A stretch of 64,000 nt of DNA from Cordia subcordata (taxonomy: Eukaryota; Streptophyta; Magnoliopsida; Boraginales; Cordiaceae): positions 1,034,501 to 1,098,500 of the forward strand of contig JAPTOF010000009.1 of the NCBI GenBank assembly GCA_028554755.1, written 5' to 3'. The notes under the pieces were generated by a model. It worked only from the letters and a program-made list of their open reading frames with translations, was not told where the DNA came from and searched no databases. Below, one piece after another: positions 36,465 through 46,920 of this stretch. Numbering within the stretch: the first letter of the stretch is position 1; each line of letters opens with the position of its first letter. The position numbers and the translations under genes are program-made.

Positions 36465-38427
36465 TGATCGTGTCTTGAGTTTTACACCTGCAAGCATACG
36501 AATCACTCGTGGTATAACAGATTTGAGTACAGGTATCGTCTCTACAGGAAAGCTACCTTAGTTTGGTCTTTATGTGCTCGAGTGCCTAAAACTAGCAACG
36601 TGTGTGTGTGTTTGCTTTAGAATAGACGAGAGCTTGGGAAAAGGAAAATAAAACCTAAGTTACGAAGAAACTATTAGTGCCAAGCTAAGGAAAGAAACCT
36701 AACAAGGAAGAAAAAGACCTAGAGTGATTGTGTTGCAATAAGACTTGGGCTATCATAACGATTAGGTCTATCTAAGGCTTGGGACTTCTATTGTCGTTAT
36801 ATTGATGGAAGGTCTCTTAACCAATACTAGCGGTTCAATTAGCTGGGTTTAACGCTAAGGGCCAATCCCTCCTAGCCTACGCAATCTGTGCTTAGAACTT
36901 ATTCTCCTAGCTAGGTTTAAAGCCAAGGACTAGCACCTAAACACTATGTGACACTAAGGCTCAATTAACCAACACTGACGAGGGTGAGTGATACTCTAGT
37001 CTAGGTTAACTTATCCACTTGGCTGGGTTTAAATCCAAGGACTAGCACCTAAACACTATGTGACATTAAGGCTCAATTAACCAACACTAACGAGGGTGAG
37101 TGATACTCTAGTCTAGGTTAACTTGTCCGCTTGGCAGGGTTTAAAGCCAAGAACTACCACCTAAACACTATGTGACATTAAGGCTCAATTAACCAACACT
37201 AACGAGGGTGAGTGATACTCTAATCTAGGTTAACTTATCCACTTGGCTGGGTTTAAAGCCAAGGACTAGCACCTAAACACTATGTGACATTAAGGCTCAA
37301 TTAACCAACACTAACGAGGGTGAGTGATACTCTAGTCTAGGTTAACTTATCCGCTTGGCTGGGTTTAAAGCCAAGGACTAGCACCTAAACTCGACTAAGC
37401 ATAGCATGTAACCTATCAGCTAGATTTAAAGCTAAAGCCTACTCTACTAAGCAAAGCCATGAATTAAGCACAATCACATCACCCATATAAGTAGATAAAA
37501 GCATTTGATGCACAAATAACACATGAAGTTCACTTAGGCATTTTATCTAACACATAGACATATTGATTCATACCATTAATCAATGTAAACAAACATGTAT
37601 TAAGAGCCAAAGATATGCATAAATCATTTATGCAAAGCCCTAATCTAAGATACAATATCAATTAACCCTAGATCTAAATTATAAAGCACATTTACAAGAA
37701 TAAGAAAAGGAATAAGGAACTCCCCTTCAAACTCTTGCTCAATCCAAAGCAAAATCCTTCAATCTCTTGTTACAAGCTTCAATCCTGGCTTGGCTTGGTA
37801 TGTGATGGTGGTTTTAGGTATTTGGTGAAGTGGGTAGAGGGTTAAGGTTTATTAGGGTTTAAGAAAATTGAGTTATTCCCTTAATTTTGCTGAAAAGTGG
37901 ACTTAAATAGGGCTTTCTCACGTATAGCTGGCAGACCAGCCAGTCGGCTGGCTTCAAAAGAAGGTCAACCAGCCAAAATGGGTGACATTTTGATTAGGCC
38001 AAGGGACCTAGCCGGTCGACCAGCCTTCAGCTGGGGGACCTATCCTGCAGGGGAGGTCGACCGGCCTTCTTTGTTTTAAGCCCAAATCTTTACTGTTTTG
38101 CGCCCACTCTTCTCTGTTTGCTTCGTGCTTCATCTGGTAGTCTCTAAAGTGCCTTTTCTTCATTTCCTCATCTTTAAAACACCTTCAAACTTTGTTCCAT
38201 GTCCCAAGCATCATCAATTAAGCTCCGATCATCACTCCAATTCTTACATAAAACATAAAATATAACACTTAGTATAGTATTTATATTTCTAAATACATTA
38301 TGTATAAATATTAAAAATTATGCATAAACTCTATGCAAAATGCACTCAATTATACTCTAAACACCTCTAAATGTGCATGCAAAAACTAGATACAAATACG
38401 CACAAATGACACATATCATATACAACA
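36465..38427 (-). mobile_element. Gypsy 5' LTR with 112-bp tandem array
   Basis: About 1963 bp, reverse strand, starting TGTTGTATATGATATGTGTC (38427) and ending ...GACACGATCA (36465). The palindrome cluster at 37920-38066 includes GCCGGTCGACCAGCC (38011-38025) and AGGTCGACCGGCC (38054-38066). In element orientation a TATA-like CCCTATTTAAGTCC follows at about 37905. Further in lies the four-unit tandem array. The primer site follows directly, so this is a 5' LTR. Confidence 0.82.
36934..37381. repeat. Tandem array, 4 units of exactly 112 bp
   Basis: CACCTAAACACTATGTGACA starts at 36934, 37046, 37158 and 37270, and a fifth truncated start (CACCTAAACTCG) is at 37382. The units differ from each other at only a few positions. 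Each holds one GGC(T/A)GGGTTTAAA(G/T)CCAAG element, an interrupted inverted repeat around TTTAAA that occurs as single copies in the other LTRs. Confidence 0.95.
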
Positions 38428-38721
38428 CCCAATGCCCCTGGCAATTATGTGCCCATGCATGCATCCACATTTAGACATCATGATTGTAGAGAGCAACATC
38501 ATGCATTTTCATATTAGGGTCGAGATGACTCTTCATATCATCCAACTCCTCACTTTGAAAATGCACCTCCCGCACCGTCGTTTCCCACCTACCATTCATC
38601 TGAGTCTTTTGGTCATAGTGTTCTTAGTGTTTTCAACCAAGATCTTTTCCATCTCAACCCGGAAGAACTTTCCTCTTTTAGGTCTCTTTCATATAGTCAA
38701 AAGCTTAACTATCTTGGCCCT
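38428..38721 (+). pseudogene. Gypsy gag fragment, forward strand
   Basis: It reads NAPGNYVPMHASTFRHHDCR then REQHHAFSY and ENAPPAPSFPTYHSSESFGH. This parallels the gag at 35790-35990, which lies in the opposite orientation. It ends in an LNPEELSSFRSLSYSQ segment like the one at 29408-29440. It is wedged between the starts and ends of two reverse-strand LTRs and has no LTR of its own. Confidence 0.65.
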
Positions 38722-41346
38722 CGATCTAGCCTAATCTAACAACATATTTACAAGAAATAGAAAGAGAACAAGAAGAACTCCCATAAATCTTGCTTCCAAA
38801 TCCGCACAAGCCCTTCAAATCCGTGTTAGATGCTTCAATCCTAGCTTGGCTGGGTGTTGAGAGAATGTGTGGAGGTGTTAATTAAAGTGGGAAAAGGGTT
38901 AAGGTTAATAGGGTTGAGAGATTATTAGATTCCTCCCCTCAAAATGGCCTAAAGACCCTCATTTATAGCCTTTCAGCACGTAAGGTCGGAAGAGGGTTGG
39001 TCTCTCGACTCTAGAGAAGTGAGACCTGCTTAAATGAGTTGGATTCTAGCCTAGCCTATCTCTTAGGTCGGTTAGTGACCTTGGGCAAGGGGGCAACCGT
39101 TTATGACAAATAACATGCTCATAACTTGCTCATTTTAGCTCCAATTCACGCACGGTTTTTTTCTATTGCCTCGTACAACTTTTGGAGACCTCCAAACTCA
39201 TTTTTCTTCATCTTATTGTTAGGATCGGGATTGCTACACCGTATTCTATAGATCATCATGCTTTTAAAAAAATTAAAGAGCATATCTAATATGGTGGCAG
39301 AACAAGCAATAAAAAACTATTTGCACACATAAGCACAACATGATTAAACATATAAGTTAGAAGATAAAGTGATACATCTTCAAGAAGTCAAAGATCTAAG
39401 TGGGTGGTCTTTATGCTTAGTAAAAACTCCACCAAACCTCCCAATTAGCCTTTTTCACTATAATCACCTTTCCAAAGCTAGGGTATGTGATGCTATGTAA
39501 TGGGCAAACACCTAAAGTAGCTGTAATTGAAACTCTATGGAGTAGTTTGTGCTCTTGATGTATTACGTGAAAATTCCTACACACCTTTATGAAAGAGGCA
39601 AAGAGACTCAAGGGTGTATTATCGTTAACTAACTATTTATAGTGTATAATAACCCTAATTGGTTAAGTTTCTAGAAACAATTAAGTTTCCAACTATATCT
39701 TTTTGAGTAATGGAATATGTCTTATGGATAAGATATCTAAGATATTCCTTTCTCTCTCCTACTCTATAATATCTAGTTCCATAGGACCCACTTGTCCTAT
39801 TGAGATGCCTATAAATTTAGTAAGAAAAAAACTTAGATAAAATCCTTTTTCCTTCTTTATTAAATTTATATCCCAATAAAGCATCCACATAATTAGATGA
39901 TTTTCATTAATTACATCTACTGGAAATATGACTAATGAAGGGATTGAAAGACATAATTACCCTTATCTCCCAAAATGACCAAAAAATGCCCTTACCACTT
40001 ATTTGGCGACATGAAGGTTATTTTGACCTTAGTTTATTTCCTCTAGATGACCAAAGCCACACTCCAAGGATAATCACTAGCTAAGTACAAACAGGTCACA
40101 ACAAGAAACCACTGTCTATAACCAACCAAACAAAATGACCAAAATACCCCTCTATGTCTACTCGTAGTCAAGGCCAGTCAAAAGGCACCATTACCTCCAA
40201 GACTATATCTGGAACCTTGGAATCTCTAGTCTAAAAAGTGATCACCACCTAGTCATGGATCTCTTGATCAAGGGAGTGACGCACAAGCCAAATGACCAAA
40301 CCCCTGAATGGTAATGACCAATAAGACAAATCCAAAGGGGTATATAAACTCTGCTGTTGCACATGCATGTGCTGATTGATTAGAACATAACACCTAACAT
40401 AGGAAGCAAACAATCTTATCATTTAAGACCTCTTCTTATGGTAAATCAAAGTGTTACACCCCAACTTCAGCAGTTTATCCACATATGCTCAAGATTAAGA
40501 GCATCGATCACTCAAAAATAGTGAGTATCTTGTCCTCTATATATGATGGTACAGTTCTAGAAGACATACTCTCAGTGGTCCTATCCAATACGTGACATAT
40601 GTACTAGAAGTACAGTCTAAAAAGACCCTCCAATGACCTAGGTAGATCATCCCTATCGGGAGACTCGCCCACTATAGCCTTATCCTGATAAAGTGCCCAA
40701 TACTACTATCCGACTATGGACATCTTTATGATATATCCAAAACTAGACTTAGACCTTCTGTGTGTCCAGCCTCAACATGCACCAAAGTCATTAGGCTACA
40801 TCATTGGACCTTTACACAATGTACCACATATATACACCAGAGATAATATATGTAAGAAGTGCTCATAAATATAAACAATAATCAAATGTCTAGTTCAATA
40901 TCTGTGTACTAGTGGTTTTTAGGGTATACAATCCCAACACTTTTCATCCCTATAAACATCTCCAAACTTTGTACATGCTCTTTACATCTTTAACCAAGCT
41001 CAATACCTTCTCCCAAAATACACATCTCTGCTCAAGCTTGGTTGCATCGTTCTTTGTCCAAAAGCTTTCTAATGCCTTTTTCTTCATTTCTTCTCCTCTA
41101 AATCAACCCTAGCTTGGCTTCTTATTAAGCATCATCATTTCAAGCTCAATTCCTTCTCCCAAAATGAACTAAAACACGAAATAAGGCACTTAGTGTAGGG
41201 TTTATACATTTTGACACCATTACGCGCAAATATGACTAATAATGCATGAATGCAACCCTAAATTCACTTAATTATGGTCTAAACACCCTAGAAAGTGTAT
41301 GAAAATAATATATACAAGCATACACAAATCACACACATCACCAACA
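38722..41346 (-). mobile_element. Gypsy LTR F, split by a second copia solo LTR
   Basis: Reverse strand. 41346-40940 is the LTR start (TGTTGGTGATGTGTGTGATT...) and 39216-38722 continues it across an inserted copia LTR. The joined sequence follows the forward LTR at 44138-45000 phrase for phrase. The block 38985-39095 holds degraded palindrome motifs. The 3' part is missing: the sequence changes at 38721 to forward gag. Confidence 0.7.
39217..40939 (-). mobile_element. Second copia solo LTR, different family
   Basis: 1723 bp. It starts TGTTAGGATCGGG and ends ATCCCAACA on the given strand, hence TGTTGGGAT...ATCCTAACA in element orientation with inverted ends. It shares the copia LTR layout but not close identity with the 932-2826 family. 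Flanking bases are CTTAT (39212-39216) and CTTTT (40940-40944), four of five alike, and gypsy LTR sequence reads through once the segment is removed. No primer site, PPT or coding sequence adjoins, so it is a solo LTR. Confidence 0.78.
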
Positions 41347-42914
41347 TCTAGTGACGATACCAGGTTTTTAAGATTTTAAAGCACTTGAAAGATCTTAAGG
41401 TTAATCTTCCATTGATTGATACAGTCCTTTCCATCCTATCTTTTTCAAAGACCTTTGGACTAGAAAGTGTAGCACATCTAGTATGCCGAAGAAAGGGAAA
41501 CTCACGAAAAATGTGAGTAGTATTTGCACATTGGGCCTTTTGCCCAAGCTTAGTGATCCCAAAGCTTTCACCATTCCTTATTGCATTCGAGAGACCCAGA
41601 TTGATCATGCATTATTAGACCTAAGGTCTGGTGTGAATCTCATTCCTTATTCTATCTATTAACAGCTAAATATAGGCCATTTATCGCACACTCATGTTAC
41701 ACTCTAGCTAGCTGACATATCCGAGCATAGACCCAGAGAGGTAATTGAGGATCTTATGGTTCAAGTTAGTGAAGTGGTGTACCCTGTTGGCTTCATAGCT
41801 TTAGACATGAATTCTAGTCACGACTCTAGGCATGCTACACCCATTCTCCTAGGTCGCCCCTTCCTTGCCATAGCTGATGTAGTGTTCCATTGTAAAATCA
41901 GGGTTGTTAGAAATTAAGCTTGGGAATTTAAAGTCCACCATGAAGGTAGTAGAGGCCGTGAATAAAACAAGTATAGGTGGAGAAGATGAGGAAGACTATT
42001 TCATAATTGATGTGATAAACTTATATAAGGACCATGTTTAGGAGACCATGACTGATAATGATAGATTGAGAGAGCTTTAGGATATTTTAGATAGCTTTGA
42101 CTCAGAATGCTTTGTGAAAAGATGTATAGCTTTTACTTTCATAGTTGATGATCCTAGGCTTGAGTAGTCACTTGAGGTCACTTCTTCTATTCCTATTCAT
42201 AGGGATATTCGTGACGATAGTAAGGTTAATCCCTCTATGGTTAAGCCTACTCCATCTTTAGAGCTCAAACCCCTTTCTAATCATTTGAAAGATGCATTCT
42301 TAGGACCTAATGACACTCTTCTAGTCATTAGAGCTTTAGATTTGTCCAGTGAGCATGAGGAGCGTCTATTAAATGTCCTTAAAGACCTTAGGAAGGCCAT
42401 GGGGAAGCAAAATAAAGATTTAAAAGACATAGATTCTTCCGTTTGTATGCATAGGATTCATCTTGAAGGTAGAGCAATTCTATCTAGAGAGATGCAAAGA
42501 AGATTGAGCCCATATATGTCAGAGGTTAATGGAAAAAAGGCTATTGAGTTGTTAGATACAGGAATCATTTATCTAATCTCTAATAATGAATGGGTCAGTC
42601 CAGTTCTAATTATGCTTAGGAAGCCAAAGATCACAGTAGTTAAGAATGATAGAGGAAAGCTTATTCTTGCACATACACCTATGGGTTGAAGAGTTTGCAT
42701 TGATTATAGAAAGCTCAATTCTAGGACTAGAAAAGATCATTTCCCTTTGCCTTTCCTTGATTGAATTTTAGATAGAGTAGCTGCGCATAGCTACTATTGT
42801 TTCTGAGATGGCTATGCAAGGAATAATCAGATCCCATTGTTTCTCGAGGACCAGGAGAAGACCACTTTCACTTGCCCTTATGGCACATTTGCCTATAAAA
42901 GGATGCCATTCGGT

Positions 42915-43009
42915 CTTAGCAAGTTGATAGAGTGCAAAAAAGGTATAAATTATTTAAATTATCTTATTATATTATCACTTCATTTTTTGTAACGTTAACA
43001 ATCTAAGCT
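42915..43009. mobile_element. 95-bp AT-rich MITE-like insertion
   Basis: It begins CTTAGCAAGTTGATAGAGT and ends TAACAATCTAAG, imperfect inverted ends, with an AT-rich middle. A second half-copy lies at 34219-34265, where the right end is an exact inverse of this left end, supporting a terminal inverted repeat element. Confidence 0.5.
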
Positions 43010-43215
43010 TTGTTCAACCATTGCGGAGAAAGCCGTGCGTTTTGGAATTTTGGGCTACACAAGCATAGCGAGCAAAGTCTCAAGAGCCATACGGCTGGCA
43101 CCAAACGCCACCCTTTACGCTGTCGGCAGCTGTTCGCCCGAGAAAGCTGAGAAATTTTCCAAAGACAATCTTTTCCCTCCGTCGGTGAAATGCAGTGTCA
43201 TAGCAAGCTTGCTGT
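43010..43215 (+). pseudogene. Captured N-terminus of a Gfo/Idh/MocA oxidoreductase
   Basis: Forward, in frame: VRFGILGYTSIASKVSRAIR, LAPNATLYAVGSCSPEKAEK and FSKDNLFPPSVK. This is the NAD(P)-binding Rossmann start (GxxGxxxxA pattern, then SR/C after the second strand) of a plant Gfo/Idh/MocA-family oxidoreductase, similar to the family of Arabidopsis At4g09670 as I recall it. Only about 55 residues are present, with no stop codon. The frame runs on into the reverse transcriptase of the host element (124 codons in all, 43035-43409). The piece is more GC-rich and codon-clean than its surroundings. It is a gene fragment, not a functional enzyme. Confidence 0.75.
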
Positions 43216-44137
43216 CCACTTTCACTTGCCCTTATGGCACATTTGCCTATAAAATGATGCCATTCGGTCTTTGCAATGTGCCTGCTACTTTTCAAAGGTT
43301 TATGATGGTTATCTTTAGTGACATGATTGAGAAGCATTTGGAGATTTTATGGATAATTTCTCAATCATTTGGGATAGCTTTGATGAGTGCCTTAAACACC
43401 TATCTTTAGTGTTAAATCGATGTGTCAAGATGAATTTGGTGCTTAGTTGAGAGAAATTCCATTTCATGGTTTAGGGAGGTATTATTTTGGGTTGTGTTGT
43501 ATCTTCTAATGGTATCTAGATTAACCTAGCCAAGGTAGAACTTATAGAGAAGTTATCCATTCTTAGGAGTGTTAAGGACATTAGATCCTTTCTAGGCCAT
43601 GCAAGTTTTTATAGGAGATTTACTAAGGATTATAGTCACATTACCTGTCCATTTTGTAGACTCTTAACACATGATACTCCATTTGTCTTTAATGATAAGT
43701 GTGTTAGAGCATTTGATAGGCTTAAGTCCTTATTATCCTCATCTCCTATCATCCAACCTCCCGACTATAGCCTTCCATTTGAGATCATACATGATGCTTC
43801 GGACTTTGCATAGATGCAGTGCTAGGTCAATGTAGGGATAGATTGCCTTGTGTGATTTAATACGTTAACAAGACTCCAGATGATGCCTAGAAGAATTACA
43901 CCACCAATAAAAAGGAGCTTCTAACTATAGTGTTTGCACTTGATAAGTTTTGTCCTTACATCCTTGGTTCAAAAGTCATTGTCTATTTTGACCAAGAAGC
44001 TTTTTACTATCTTCTTTCCAAGCATGATTCAAAGCCTAGGTTGATTAGATGGATGCTTCTTCTTCAGGAATTTGATGTAAAGATTAGAGATAAAAAGGGT
44101 AGAGAGAATTTTGTTATGAACCATTTATCTCGTAATA

Positions 44138-45234
44138 TGCGTGATTTGTGTATGTTTGTATATATTGTTTGCATAATTTTTTTGGATATTTTGAGCTTTA
44201 TTAAGTGCATTTAGAGTTGCATTTGTCCACTACTAGTCGTATTTGTGCATATAAGTGTCAAAATGCATAAATGCTACACTAACTGCCTTATTTTGTATTT
44301 TAGGCATATTTTGGGAGAAGGACATGAGCTTAATATGTTAATTATGTAGTCAAAGAGCCAAGCTAGGGTTGATTTGGAGGAGAATAAATGAAGAAAAGTC
44401 GATTTGAAAGCTCTCGGACGAAGAACGATGCAAACGAGCACGAGTGGCGATGTATGTTTTGGGAGAAGAAATTGAGCTATGTTGAAGATATAGAGAGCAT
44501 GAACAAAGTTTAAAGATGTTTATAGCTATAAAAAGATGAAGAAAAATGGCTTTGGAGGTTCCCGAAAGTGATACGAGGCAATTAAAAAAATTGTGCGCAA
44601 ATCAGAGCCAAAACGAGCAAGTTATGAGCATTTTAGATGTCATAGCAAATCGACTCCCACCAAGGTTTAGCCCCCAGCCAGTCAAAATGATCATTTCCTT
44701 GGCTGGACCCTCTCTTCCTTAGGCTGGGCCCCTGGCTAGGTCGATCGACTAGGTGTTAAAACAGCAATAAATAACTCATTTTAGGCCATTTTGAGGGGAC
44801 GAACCTAATAATATCTCAAACCCATTAATCCTAACCCTTTTCCCACTTCAATTAACACCTTCAAACACCATCTAAACCCCATGCCAAGCCAGGATTGAAG
44901 CATCTAATGAGGATTTAAAGGGCTTGTACAGATTTGGAAGCAAGATTTAAGGGAGTTATTCTTGTTCTCTTTCTATTTCTTGTAAATATGTTGCTAGATT
45001 AGGCTAGATCTTTGGTTGTTTGTTCATGTCTATTAGATTAGGGCTATGAATAAAGGATTTCTATGTATCTTTAGCTCTTAATACAGGCTTATTTACATTG
45101 ATTAATGGCACGATTCTATATGTCTATGCGTTTGTTAAAATGTGTGCTTAAATGCTATCGGTAGTGGTGTCACCTTAGACTTAATCCATGCTAATGGCAT
45201 GAGCCCTATTTGCAACTAAATGTGTTAATTAATA
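44138..45234 (+). mobile_element. Gypsy LTR G, 3'-truncated
   Basis: Forward. It starts TGCGTGATTTGTGTATGTTTG directly after RNase H, lacking the first ~10 bases. The palindrome block is at 44650-44760 (TAGGTCGATCGACTAGGTG) with TATA-like AATAAATAAC after it. It continues to 45234, where a second LTR start follows. Confidence 0.65.
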
Positions 45235-45600
45235 TGCTTGATGTGTTTGCTTTGTGTGATTATGTATTACATGTATATACTTGTTTTGAGGTGTTTTGAG
45301 CTTCATTTAACTTATTAGTATAGTATTTAGGTCATACTTATGCATTTTAGGGATTATATGTTCATAGTTGAAGTTAAGACTTAAATGCTACACTAATGTG
45401 CTTTTGGTGCCTATTTAAGGTGTGATTTAGAGAGATAATTGGAGCTTAATTGAGGGTGCTTGGAGTGTGGAACAAAGCAAAAGGTGTTTCGGACACAAAG
45501 GAACAAACAAAAATGCATTTGGAAGTGGCTGAGTGAAGGAAGAAGTGACTGAGGCAAAACCAAGTGTAACATGAGCCAAATTCAGAGCATGCAACCAAAA
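45235..45600 (+). mobile_element. Start of another gypsy LTR joined to LTR G
   Basis: TGCTTGATGTGTTTGCTTTGTG repeats the LTR start, followed by 'GAGGTGTTTTGAGCTTC' and 'AAATGCTACACTAATGTGC', as at 46980-47100. After some 365 bases it changes into the 3' non-coding region. Confidence 0.5.
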
Positions 45601-46920
45601 AGGACATGAACAAATTTTCATTTTTCTTTCATTTGTGTTCCTTTTAGGTTTTACAAGTGTGATCCCCATCTCTATCATTTCCCCTTTTGAATACACCATG
45701 TTTACCATTTGATGATGCCAATGCAAGCTTGCATGGCAATGCTACTAATCTTGTGCTTTGTGAGTGTTTATGTTTTGTTGAGAAACAGGATTAGTAGATG
45801 ATTCATAAATCATTGGCATTAAAGAGCTTCAAAAGAACACAAGGTTGTATCTATCCTTGCTCCACTTGTCCCTTCTTTTGTGCCCCGTTCCCACCACTCT
45901 TAAATGATTTGTGATGCTCATTTGCTTGTTGTATAGTCTTGTTTTATTTGCTTGAGGACAACAAAGCTTAGGTTTAGGGGTGTAGGAGCTTGGTTTTCTT
46001 GTTTATGCTTTGTTTAGGGTAGACTTGTATTATTTTCATAAAAATGGTAAAGTTTTTTCGATTTTTGTGCATAAAGAGTCGTTTATCTCGTTGTTGTTTG
46101 GAGTGTTGGTTCTTGTCATTGACTTAATTGATTGGTGAAGATAAGGTTGCATTATGGGGAGTGAATAGAGTGGAGGGAGAACTAAGACTTTGAAGAAGCT
46201 CATTTTGAAAGTTGTAAGGAGTGCGCACATCTAAGGATGCACCTTGAGCTATCCCACAACTTGGTTGGAGAAAGTGTTTATTAAGGGTTGTTGATATCAG
46301 TGCCCCTTCCTTGATTGGTTCTTTTAGTATGACTTAGCCTCTTCTTTTTCTTTTTTTTTTTTCTATGTTATGTATTGAGAAAAATGCAAAATGTAAAGAA
46401 AAAGTAAAAAAGATTGAAAAAAGTGAAAAATGAGAAAAAGCCAAAAGGCTAGGAAAAGTTGAAAAAATGAAGTATTGTGAATAAATGTTAAGTAACACAA
46501 TGTCAATTTGACACAAGCATCTGTTTTGTTCTTTCATGTATTGTGAATAAGGCTCTTATGTCATTTGTGAGCCATTGTGGTGTATCTTCTTCTCCTTGTA
46601 TCTTTGGGGCTAAATGCATGTTAGGAGACCATATTAGTTGATGGGGGCACAAAGTATCAACATCTTGGGTGCATTAGTTTGAATCCTAGATTTGTGGTGG
46701 TTCTAGCTACTTAGTAACTTCCCAAGAGGTGCGAGGACCTTTGTAAGTAAAAGGAGGATCCAAAAAAACCTTGGGGATCCCTTTTACGAAAGGAATGACC
46801 CATTCATACTCAGATTTGCTAAGATAGCAAGTCAATACCATTGGTAACCCCTCTTTAGCAACTTTGAGGCAAACATAGGTTTGGTCTTGCTTGGGGACAA
46901 GTAAGAAGAAGGTTTGGGAG
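45601..46920 (+). mobile_element. Gypsy 3' non-coding region, copy 4, with PPT
   Basis: It contains 'GATGCCAATGCAAGCTTGCAT', 'TTAGGTTTAGGGGTG' and the A-rich stretch shared with 281-545 and 27070-27330. It ends in GAAGAAGGTTTGGGAG, the polypurine-like tract immediately before the LTR start at 46921. No coding sequence recognised. Confidence 0.62.

Larger units (their letters stand above)
41347..44137 (+). pseudogene. Gypsy pol remnant: protease, reverse transcriptase, RNase H
   Basis: Forward strand, Athila-like. Protease (41560-41930): ALLDLRSGVNLIPYSIY, with the catalytic triplet degraded to DLR, and the conserved TPILLGRPFLAIADVVF end. RT starts in a 150-codon open stretch (42237-42689): SLELKPLSNHLKDAFLGPND, then ICMHRI-like and SREMQRRLSPYM. 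CIDYRKLNSRTRKDHFPLPF, TTFTCPYGTFAYKRMPFGL and PATFQRFMMVIFSDM follow. The active-site segment reads FMDNFS, so the second Asp is changed, and it is frameshifted. RNase H ends with VKIRDKKGRENFVMNHLSRN (44130). Integrase is absent because an LTR starts immediately. A 298-bp foreign block interrupts RT at 42918-43215. Confidence 0.85.

Noticed and set aside
36934..37381. Possible CRISPR-like array
   Set aside because: The units are contiguous 112-bp tandem repeats without variable spacers, inside a plant LTR.
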